From the NCBI GenBank assembly GCA_022720335.1, contig JAIHVJ010000061.1, forward strand, positions 1-10,389: a stretch of DNA of 10,389 nt. Reading direction: 5' to 3'. Shown here piece after piece: positions 6,226 to 10,389 of this stretch (within the stretch, counting starts at the first letter, position 1; the number at the start of each line of letters is the position of its first letter). The translations under genes and the position numbers were made by a program. Under the pieces are notes generated by a model. The model was not told where the DNA came from, did not search any database, and saw only the letters and a program-made list of their open reading frames with translations. Origin of the DNA: Collinsella sp. (lineage in GTDB: Bacteria > Actinomycetota > Coriobacteriia > Coriobacteriales > Coriobacteriaceae).

Positions 6226-7311
6226 ATGGGTCTGATTCAAAAGAAGGACGAGAAGGACGAGATCGACGGCATCCAGATCATCGAGCGCGGCGAAGGCCCC
6301 GACGGTGACGAGGAGGAGAAGATCGATCTGGTCGCCGGTACGTCTGCCGAGCACATTGCTGCCGGTACGACGGCCGAGGAGGAGGACGCTCGCCTGGAGG
6401 CAAAGATCGCCGCGGACGCCGCCGACGAGAACCTCATGCCCGAGGAACAGGACGAGGACGACGACTCCGACGCGGACGACCATGCATCCAAGCACAAGAA
6501 GACGATGATTGCCGCCTTTGTGGCCGCTATCGTGATCGCTGCTGTGGTCGGCTTCTTTATCGGCAACGGTGGTTTTGGCGGCAAGGGCGTCGGCTCGGCG
6601 ACCCTCGCCGAGGACCAGCTCGATTCGACCGTGGCAAGCTACAGCTACAACGGCAAGAAGAGTGACATCACCGCGCGCGAGGCCATCGAGAGCCAGTACA
6701 GCCTCGATACCGTCAAGGATGGCGATGGCAACTACACCGCTCCCTCTGCCGACGTCATCCTGTCCTACGTGCGCAACAAGATTCTGCTCGATGCTGCCGA
6801 GGACGAGGGCATTACCGTCTCTTCCAAGGAGATGAAGCAGTACGCCGAGGATTCCATCGGCACCTCTGACTACAAGACCATGGCCACGCAGTACGGCGTG
6901 TCCAAGGACCAGGCCAAGCAGATCGTCCGCCAGTCCGCGACGCTGCAGAAGCTCTACAAGAAGAAGGTGGGCGACACCTCCGCGAGCATGCCGACTGCTC
7001 CGACCGAGCCTGCCGATGGCAACGAGGAGACCGCGAGCAAGGATTACGCCGACTACATCATCAACCTTGCCGGCGACGAGTGGGATAGCTCGAAGGGCAC
7101 TTGGAAGGACAAGGACGGCACCTACGCCAAGGCCTTCGCCGACGACGCCTTTACCGCCGATAGCGCCACCTACAAGCAGGCCATGACCGCCTACTACACC
7201 GCCTATCAGCAGTATTCTTCGCAGGCTTCGAGCGCCAGCTCCAAGTGGACCGAGTACGCCAACGGCCTGTACGCCAAGGCCAACATCAGCATCTACGGCC
7301 TGTTTGCGTAA
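6226..7311 (+). CDS. Single-pass membrane protein with SurA-N-like extracytoplasmic domain
   Basis: The 361-residue protein has three parts. Residues 1-90 are cytoplasmic, very acidic and Ala-rich, probably disordered. KHKK (89-92) precedes one transmembrane helix at about 94-113, giving an N-in, C-out topology. The outside part (about 125-250) resembles the N-terminal chaperone region of SurA/PrsA-type foldases: a strand and helix that set up the chain, the VILSYVRNKILLDAAEDEGITVSSKEMKQYAED pattern from 177 to 209, then a helix with QAKQIVRQSATLQKLYKKKV. No parvulin (PPIase) domain follows. Instead, residues about 270-361 are Tyr/Ala/Ser-rich helices ending in GLFA. It may be an extracytoplasmic chaperone or a degenerate relative; the SurA link is weak homology by eye. 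AAGGAG at 6212-6217 is 8 nt before the ATG. It is probably monocistronic, between hairpins on both sides. Confidence 0.82.
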   Translation: MGLIQKKDEKDEIDGIQIIERGEGPDGDEEEKIDLVAGTSAEHIAAGTTAEEEDARLEAKIAADAADENLMPEEQDEDDDSDADDHASKHKKTMIAAFVAAIVIAAVVGFFIGNGGFGGKGVGSATLAEDQLDSTVASYSYNGKKSDITAREAIESQYSLDTVKDGDGNYTAPSADVILSYVRNKILLDAAEDEGITVSSKEMKQYAEDSIGTSDYKTMATQYGVSKDQAKQIVRQSATLQKLYKKKVGDTSASMPTAPTEPADGNEETASKDYADYIINLAGDEWDSSKGTWKDKDGTYAKAFADDAFTADSATYKQAMTAYYTAYQQYSSQASSASSKWTEYANGLYAKANISIYGLFA

Positions 7312-7365
7312 AGGCTTACAGGGCTTGATTCGCTCGCCACACAATCGAATCTTTGCGTGATCTGT

Positions 7366-7396
7366 AACACCTCCTATACAAAAATAGGGGGTGTTT
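7366..7396 (+). terminator. Probable terminator after the SurA-N-like gene
   Basis: A 12-bp stem pairs 7366-7377 (AACACCTCCTAT) with 7384-7395 (ATAGGGGGTGTT), with one G-T pair and a 6-nt A-rich loop. A short T/A-rich tail (TATTCAT) follows. The T-run is interrupted but the stem is strong. Confidence 0.7.
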
Positions 7397-7429
7397 ATTC
7401 ATGTAAAGCGCAAACGATTTCAGGCCAAC

Positions 7430-7441
7430 TGGTAGTAACAA
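7430..7441 (+). promoter_or_regulatory. Degenerate copy of the TGGT-N4-ACCA operator
   Basis: TGGT-AGTA-ACAA differs from the perfect site at 7461-7472 by one base in the right half-site and shares the same central four bases. The two copies start 31 bp apart, about three helical turns, so two bound dimers would lie on the same DNA face. The palindrome GTGGTACCAC lies between them. Confidence 0.45.
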
Positions 7442-7460
7442 TGTGGTACCACTGTTCATC

Positions 7461-7472
7461 TGGTAGTAACCA
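7461..7472 (+). promoter_or_regulatory. Operator-like dyad TGGT-N4-ACCA upstream of the PTS gene
   Basis: TGGT-AGTA-ACCA has perfect half-sites with the spacing of the DasR/NagR (GntR-HutC family) 'dre' operator, whose core is TGGTCTAGACCA. The 22-nt block 7459-7480 matches 9461-9482, upstream of the GntR gene, at 18 positions, including the flank ACCAATTT. This shared site is the best evidence that the regulator and the PTS gene form one regulon. The site is about 310 bp before the PTS start codon, which is far; no clear promoter is visible next to it, although TTGAGA at 7476-7481 could be a -35. Confidence 0.65.
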
Positions 7473-7548
7473 ATTTTGAGACGAAATCGAATGGAAATTG
7501 CTAAGAATTAGTTTGGTTTCGAAAGAAACGCATTATGTCTACCTGCGT

Positions 7549-7600
7549 AAATTATCGTTTACGGGCCAAAAATAACCGTTTGGCAACGATATAGTAATTT
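7549..7600 (+). repeat. Interrupted two-part inverted repeat upstream of the PTS promoter
   Basis: Outer arm AAATT (7549-7553) pairs with AATTT (7596-7600), middle arm ATCGTT (7554-7559) with AACGAT (7585-7590), and inner arm GCCAAA (7565-7570) with TTTGGC (7579-7584). Five-base bulges sit on opposite sides (7560-7564 and 7591-7595), and the loop is 8 nt. Seventeen perfect pairs arranged this way are unlikely by chance. It could be a protein-binding region or a folded RNA leader if transcription starts upstream. Confidence 0.5.
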
Positions 7601-7620
7601 GAACGAAATGTGGTGGACGT

Positions 7621-7648
7621 TTGAATTGAGTGTGTGCTACCGTACATA
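7621..7648 (+). promoter_or_regulatory. Candidate sigma-70-type promoter of the PTS gene
   Basis: TTGAAT (7621-7626) and TACATA (7643-7648) are separated by 16 bp and are the best-spaced pair in this region. Transcription would begin near 7655 and give a leader of about 128 nt before the ATG at 7783. The TGGT-N4-ACCA sites would then lie 150 bp or more upstream, so this pairing of promoter and operator is uncertain. Confidence 0.42.
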
Positions 7649-7683
7649 CCAGCAACCCCAAATAGGGACTGGGTTGTCTAAGT

Positions 7684-7725
7684 TTGCGCACCAATGCCGG
7701 CAAGCGGAGAAGCCGGTATGCACAA
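7684..7725 (+). promoter_or_regulatory. Leader hairpin of the PTS transcript
   Basis: ATGCCGGC (7694-7701) pairs with GCCGGTAT (7712-7719) with one G-T pair. Outer bases TTG (7684-7686) and CAA (7723-7725) can extend it across internal loops. No T-run follows, so it is not a plain terminator. A preceding stem, GCAACCC (7652-7658) with GGGTTGT (7671-7677), lies close to the proposed transcript start. No known riboswitch class is recognised. Confidence 0.4.
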
Positions 7726-7782
7726 GGCGCGGACATGGAACTCGTTGGTGAACAACGAAAGAAAGGTTGGAGGAGATACCAT

Positions 7783-7800
7783 ATGATGAAGTACCTCTAG
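7783..7800 (+). other. Five-codon open frame ending in TAG: interrupted true start of the PTS gene
   Basis: ATG ATG AAG TAC CTC TAG encodes MMKYL-stop, in the same frame as the PTS protein that follows. GGAGGAG at 7769-7775 is 7 nt before the first ATG and is the only good ribosome-binding site here. Family members normally continue as an amphipathic helix of the type YLQKLGKALMLPVA, and the codons after the TAG read KLGKALMLPVA, so TAG most likely replaces CAG (Gln) by one C-to-T change. Alternatives are a real leader peptide with reinitiation at 7819, amber readthrough, or a sequencing error. Confidence 0.8.
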
Positions 7801-7818
7801 AAGCTCGGCAAAGCGCTG

Positions 7819-9273
7819 ATGCTTCCCGTCGCGGCGCTTCCCGTCGCAGGTATTCTTATGGGCGTGGGCTACCTGCTCGCTCCCGCAGTCATGGGTGCTG
7901 CCGGTGACACTACCGGTTTTGCCTATACCGCCGGTTTCCTGCTCATCAAGGCAGGCGGCGCTCTTATCGATAACATGGCCTGGCTGTTCGCAGTCGGCGC
8001 CGCTGTCGGCCTTGCCGACGATCACGATGGCACCGCTGGCCTCGCTGGCCTCGTCGCCTTCCTGATGATCCAGCAGCTCCTGAACCCCGCTGTTGTTGGC
8101 ACCATTCGTGGTATGGACGCCGATGCTCAGACCGCTTGGCTTGCCACGACCGAGGGTATCGCGTTCTCCAAGATCGCTGGTAACTCTTTCATCGGCATCC
8201 TGTCCGCCATCATCGGTGGCACTTGCTACAACAAGTTCAAGGACACCCGTCTTCCCGACTGGCTGGCCTTCTTCTCCGGCAAGCGTTGCGTCGCCATCAT
8301 GACCGCCGTCATCTGCATCGTCGTCTCCGTCGTCCTGCTCTTTGCTTGGCCGCTCATCTTCGGTGCTCTTGTTGCTCTTGGTGAGGGTATCGCCGCCATG
8401 GGTGGTATCGGCGCTGGCATCTACGCCTTCCTCAACCGCCTGCTCATCCCGACTGGTCTGCACCACGCACTCAACAACGTGTTCTGGTTCGACACCATCG
8501 GCCTGGGCGACCTGACCCACTTCTGGGCTGGCGAGACCTCCGCTGACGTCAAGTGGAGCCTCGGTATGTACATGTCCGGCTTCTTCCCCTGCATGATGTT
8601 CGGTATCCCGGGCGCTGCCCTGGCTATGGTTCAGACCGCTAAGAACAAGAAAGCTGCTATCGGCCTGGTTGTCTCCGCTGCTATCTGCGCCTTTGTCTGC
8701 GGCGTCACCGAGCCCTTCGAGTTTGGCTTCATGTTCCTGTGCTTCCCGCTCTACGTCGTGTACGCTGCCCTGTACGGCATCTTCACCATCGTCACCTACT
8801 ATGTTGGTTTCCGTGCCGGCTTCTGCTTCTCCGCTGGTGCTACCGACCTCCTGTTCTCCTCTAGCCTCCCGGCTGCTGCCAACACCTGGATGATCATCCC
8901 GTTGGGCATCGCTGCCTTCGTGGTCTTCTACCTCGTGTTCCGCTTCGCCATCACCAAGTTCAACCTCATGACCCCTGGTCGCGAGGATGAGGATGTCGAG
9001 GAGACCTCCGCTTCCGCCGCTGCTGGCGACGACAAGTTCGCCGCTCTGGCCGCCGCTGTTCTCGCTGCCGTCGGTGGCAAGGAGAACGTCAAGACCGTTG
9101 ACTGCTGCGCTACTCGCCTGCGCTTTGAGCTTGGCGATTCCGAGCTGGTCGACGAGGCTGCCTGCAAGAAGGCCGGCGCTCTGGGTGTCATGAAGATGGA
9201 CAAGGGTGCTACCCAGGTCATCATCGGCACGCAGGTCCAGGCTGTTGCCGAGGAGCTCAAGAAGCTTCTCTAA
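7819..9273 (+). CDS. PTS EIICB permease, glucose/N-acetylglucosamine family; start region interrupted by TAG
   Basis: This protein imports a hexose, probably N-acetylglucosamine, and phosphorylates it using phosphoryl groups passed from EI/HPr through an EIIA. From the ATG at 7819 it has 484 residues: an EIIC membrane domain (about 1-380, some ten hydrophobic helices) with the substrate-site motifs GLHHALNN (213-220) and GVTEP (295-299, E298), a charged/Ala linker (386-404), and an EIIB domain (405-484) with the phosphorylated Cys at C430 in CCATRLRF. There is no EIIA domain, so one must come from elsewhere, as with B. subtilis NagP. The normal protein would start at 7783, but a TAG blocks codon 6. 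The ATG at 7819 lies 18 nt after it, has no good ribosome-binding site and loses the N-terminal amphipathic helix. GlcNAc specificity is inferred from the GntR and nagA neighbours; glucose is the alternative. Confidence 0.85.
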   Translation: MLPVAALPVAGILMGVGYLLAPAVMGAAGDTTGFAYTAGFLLIKAGGALIDNMAWLFAVGAAVGLADDHDGTAGLAGLVAFLMIQQLLNPAVVGTIRGMDADAQTAWLATTEGIAFSKIAGNSFIGILSAIIGGTCYNKFKDTRLPDWLAFFSGKRCVAIMTAVICIVVSVVLLFAWPLIFGALVALGEGIAAMGGIGAGIYAFLNRLLIPTGLHHALNNVFWFDTIGLGDLTHFWAGETSADVKWSLGMYMSGFFPCMMFGIPGAALAMVQTAKNKKAAIGLVVSAAICAFVCGVTEPFEFGFMFLCFPLYVVYAALYGIFTIVTYYVGFRAGFCFSAGATDLLFSSSLPAAANTWMIIPLGIAAFVVFYLVFRFAITKFNLMTPGREDEDVEETSASAAAGDDKFAALAAAVLAAVGGKENVKTVDCCATRLRFELGDSELVDEAACKKAGALGVMKMDKGATQVIIGTQVQAVAEELKKLL

Positions 9274-9297
9274 GCCTTAAAGACGTATCAGTCTCAC

Positions 9298-9333
9298 AAA
9301 GGGTCGTCCCGCTCCGCGGGGGCGGCCCTTTTT
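9298..9333 (+). terminator. Rho-independent terminator after the PTS gene
   Basis: The stem pairs GGGTCGTCCC (9301-9310) with GGGGCGGCCC (9319-9328) through 10 pairs, two of them G-T. AAA (9298-9300) and TTT (9329-9331) can extend it. Five T residues at 9329-9333 follow the stem. It separates the PTS transcript from the regulator. Confidence 0.9.
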
Positions 9334-9388
9334 GCTACCTCAATACTTGATGCAGTGATGTAATTGGTATTACAGTGTGCAGGCTATC

Positions 9389-9419
9389 AACCGGCAAACA
9401 ATATTGAAATATGCTGGTT
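9389..9419 (+). repeat. Dyad upstream of the GntR promoter
   Basis: AACCGGCA (9389-9396) pairs with TGCTGGTT (9412-9419) with one G-T pair and a 15-nt AT-rich spacer. It overlaps the region where a -35 element would be expected. It may be a binding site for another regulator, or chance. Confidence 0.3.
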
Positions 9420-9443
9420 TACCTGCTGTTATTCCATTAAAAC

Positions 9444-9452
9444 TGCTATAGT
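9444..9452 (+). promoter_or_regulatory. Extended -10 promoter element of the GntR gene
   Basis: TGCTATAGT (9444-9452) matches the extended -10 pattern TGnTATAAT with one change. The -35 is weak (TGCTGT at 9424-9429, spacing 17), as often seen with extended -10 promoters. Transcription would begin near 9459, just before the operator at 9463-9474. Confidence 0.6.
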
Positions 9453-9462
9453 ACGTGGTGTC

Positions 9463-9474
9463 TGGTTACAACCA
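9463..9474 (+). promoter_or_regulatory. Operator-like dyad TGGT-N4-ACCA at the GntR promoter
   Basis: TGGT-TACA-ACCA (inverted repeat TGGTT/AACCA) has the same half-sites, spacing and right flank (ACCAATTT, then CGAG) as the site upstream of the PTS gene. It lies 10 bp after the -10 element, over the expected start of transcription, where a bound repressor would block initiation. This fits autorepression by a NagR/DasR-type regulator. Confidence 0.68.
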
Positions 9475-9505
9475 ATTTCGAGTTATTTATCCGGCAGGTA
9501 TCATT

Positions 9506-10182
9506 ATGGCAATGGGAGCGCGCAAACAACCTCTGTACGATCAGCTCGTCGATTTGCTGACCGATAAAATCGATCACGAGCTTCGACCCGGCGACTATTT
9601 GCCGTCTGAGCGTGACCTGTCGGAACGCTATGGGCTCTCGCGTACGACGGTTCGCCTTGCCCTGCAGGAGCTTGAGCGCTTGGGCTTGGTGGTTCGTCAA
9701 CGCGGCCGTGGAACCATGGTGTGCGACCGCTCTCTGCAAACGGCAAACCTCACGCAAACCTATAGCTTTACCGAGCAGATGAGGGCGATCGGCCGTGTGC
9801 CCAAGACGACGATTCTTGAGTTTACCGAGGTCGAGGCTGAAAGCGCCTGCGTATTGCCGATGGTGTGCCGCTGATGATTGAGTGCACGTATTTGCCGAGC
9901 CGCAAGTTCTTTGCGCTTAAGCGCCCCATGATTGAGAACAAATCGCTGTACGACATGATCGAGCAGGACTTTCACGAGAAAGTTCGCGTGGCAGAGGAAG
10001 AATTCTACGCGAGTATCGCCCGCCATTCCGACGCTCGTCTGCTCGAGATTGCCGAAGGCGCACCGGTCCTGGATTTGATTCGTACCACATATGACATGAA
10101 CAACGAGGTTATCGAGTATACGCGTTCGGTTGCGCGCGCCGACCAGTTTAAGTACAAGGTCTACCACAACCGCGCAGTCTAG
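9506..10182 (+). pseudogene. GntR/HutC-family regulator (NagR/DasR-like), broken by an internal deletion and frameshift
   Basis: Intact members repress amino-sugar genes and release DNA when a sugar phosphate binds. The first fragment (9506-9874) carries the complete winged helix-turn-helix: PLYDQLVDLL, then LPSERDLSERYGLSRTTVR (about 32-50) and the wing RQRGRGTMV (64-72). It then enters the UTRA ligand domain up to FTEVEA (residue 111), runs out of frame and stops. The second fragment continues in another frame as KRLRIADGVPLMIECTYLP from 9841 to the UTRA end LIRTTYDMNNEVIEYTRSV, stopping at 10182. Compared with B. subtilis NagR (YvoA), about 19 residues are missing at the junction near 9838-9841, consistent with a deletion of 3n+1 bases, perhaps 52-58. 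The first fragment could still bind DNA but lacks the effector and dimer domain. An in-frame ATG at 9455 is less likely, because it would leave no room between the start codon and the -10. An assembly error is the alternative. Confidence 0.85.
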
Positions 10183-10198
10183 AGTTATTGGGTATAAA

Positions 10199-10241
10199 CG
10201 GCTTGGCGTGTTTTGCGGCGGGTGCAAAATGTGCCAAGCGG
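10199..10241 (+). repeat. Long hairpin between the GntR gene and nagA
   Basis: An 18-position stem pairs 10199-10216 (CGGCTTGGCGTGTTTTGC) with 10224-10241 (GCAAAATGTGCCAAGCGG) around a 7-nt loop GGCGGGT, with three consecutive G-T pairs and one G-G mismatch. It starts 17 nt after the regulator stop. No T-run follows, so it is not an ordinary terminator. It may be a processing or stability structure, or an intergenic repeat. Confidence 0.65.
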
Positions 10242-10275
10242 TAGAAGGCAACGAACAATCGCTCGAATTAACAAT

Positions 10276-10309
10276 GCAGTGGTTTTTGATCCGCCCTAAA
10301 ACGCACTGC
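10276..10309 (+). promoter_or_regulatory. Hairpin directly before the nagA ribosome-binding site
   Basis: GCAGTG (10276-10281) pairs with CACTGC (10304-10309) and GTTTT (10282-10286) with AAAAC (10298-10302), with a single G bulged at 10303 and an 11-nt loop. It ends 6 nt before the GGGAG ribosome-binding site and could influence nagA translation or expression coupled to the upstream gene. Confidence 0.45.
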
Positions 10310-10325
10310 GGGTACGGGAGCATAG

Positions 10326-10389
10326 ATGAGCACGTATGCTATCAAGGCCGACAAGTTCTTTTTGCCGGCGGGGCCGCAGCTGGGCGGCT
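10326..10389 (+). CDS. nagA: Probable N-acetylglucosamine-6-phosphate deacetylase (5' end, cut by window edge)
   Basis: Only the first 21 residues are present, reading MSTYAIKADKFFLP followed by a Gly-rich turn. That string resembles the start of Gram-positive NagA proteins, which begin with a Y-x-IKAD-x-FF-x-P pattern. NagA removes the acetyl group from GlcNAc-6-phosphate, the step right after PTS uptake, so the position after a GlcNAc-type PTS gene and a NagR-like regulator supports the call. GGGAG (10316-10320) is 5 nt before the ATG. With so little sequence the assignment rests largely on context; catalytic metal-binding residues are beyond the window. Confidence 0.65.
   Translation, partial: MSTYAIKADKFFLPAGPQLGG

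Larger units (their letters stand above)
7397..7782 (+). promoter_or_regulatory. Long AT-rich regulatory region and leader of the PTS gene
   Basis: The 471 bases between the gene ending at 7311 and the PTS start contain no supported gene. They hold, in order: the terminator (7366-7396); two copies of CTGGTAGTAAC (from 7429 and 7460) flanking the palindrome GTGGTACCAC (7443-7452); an interrupted dyad (7549-7600); a candidate promoter (7621-7648); two leader hairpins (7652-7677 and 7684-7725); a small hairpin TCGTTG/CAACGA (7742-7758); and the ribosome-binding site GGAGGAG (7769-7775). Base composition is clearly more AT-rich than the genes up to about 7640. The length and structure suggest elaborate control of the transporter. 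Confidence 0.6.

Noticed and set aside
6157..7344. Long open frame on the minus strand (395 codons)
   Set aside because: It is antisense to the SurA-N-like gene, which has a strong ribosome-binding site and coherent domain order. The antisense translation is repetitive Val/Leu/Gly without motifs.
7402..7417. TGTAAAGCGCAAACGA as a catabolite (cre) site
   Set aside because: It only partly resembles the CcpA consensus and is not a clean palindrome; CcpA control is not established for this lineage.
7783..7818. Stop-codon reassignment or a selenocysteine/pyrrolysine-type recoding at the TAG
   Set aside because: Other genes here end with TAG (for example 743-745, 2678-2680, 3857-3859, 10180-10182), the codon replaces an ordinary Gln position, and no recoding element is seen.
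7678..8520. Minus-strand open frame over the PTS gene (280 codons)
   Set aside because: It mirrors the transmembrane part of EIIC and is polar and repetitive; no ribosome-binding site or family motif was seen.
9365..9376. TGGTATTACAGT as a further operator copy upstream of the GntR gene
   Set aside because: The right half-site (CAGT versus ACCA) does not match, so only one half-site is present.

Overview
The window is a moderately high-GC, densely packed stretch of bacterial chromosome with all genes on the + strand. Protein style, codon preference (GCC, GAG, CTG, CGC) and gene content suggest an actinobacterium of the Coriobacteriia, most likely Collinsella-like. That assignment is inference, because no rRNA or other marker is present.

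Layout. At 2-745 is the 3' part of an ABC-transporter solute-binding protein (family 3), ending in a Ser/Glu/Asp-rich tail and followed by a strong terminator (812-845). An intergenic stretch leads to hpf (1063-1647), the long-form ribosome hibernation factor, which has its own terminator. Next is a DegV/FakB-type fatty-acid-binding protein (1727-2680). A probable four-gene operon follows: a beta-hydroxyacid dehydrogenase with a His/Cys-rich C-terminal tail (2780-3859), a small membrane protein (3865-4293), a HEAT-like helical repeat protein (4309-5007) and an NAD-type isocitrate dehydrogenase (5014-6099). Spacing is 5-15 nt and ribosome-binding sites overlap upstream stops. After a hairpin comes a single-pass membrane protein with an extracytoplasmic SurA-N-like domain (6226-7311).

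The last third is an amino-sugar (probably N-acetylglucosamine) uptake locus: a PTS EIICB permease (7783/7819-9273), a GntR/HutC regulator (9506-10182) and the start of a probable N-acetylglucosamine-6-phosphate deacetylase, nagA (10326 to the window end). An operator-like dyad, TGGT-N4-ACCA, lies upstream of both the PTS gene (7461-7472) and the regulator (9463-9474). It has the half-sites and spacing of the DasR/NagR 'dre' operator, so the regulator probably once controlled both genes.

This locus carries two lesions. The PTS gene has an in-frame TAG at codon 6, right after its only good ribosome-binding site. The regulator has lost about 50-60 bp inside its effector-binding domain and is frameshifted. 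The rest of each gene is intact, so the changes look recent, or the sequence has errors there. No mobile element, CRISPR array, tRNA or rRNA was recognised, and I do not see a clearly new multi-gene system. The most unusual items are the paired lesions with their shared operator, the metal-binding-type tail on the dehydrogenase, and the unexplained hairpins between the regulator and nagA.
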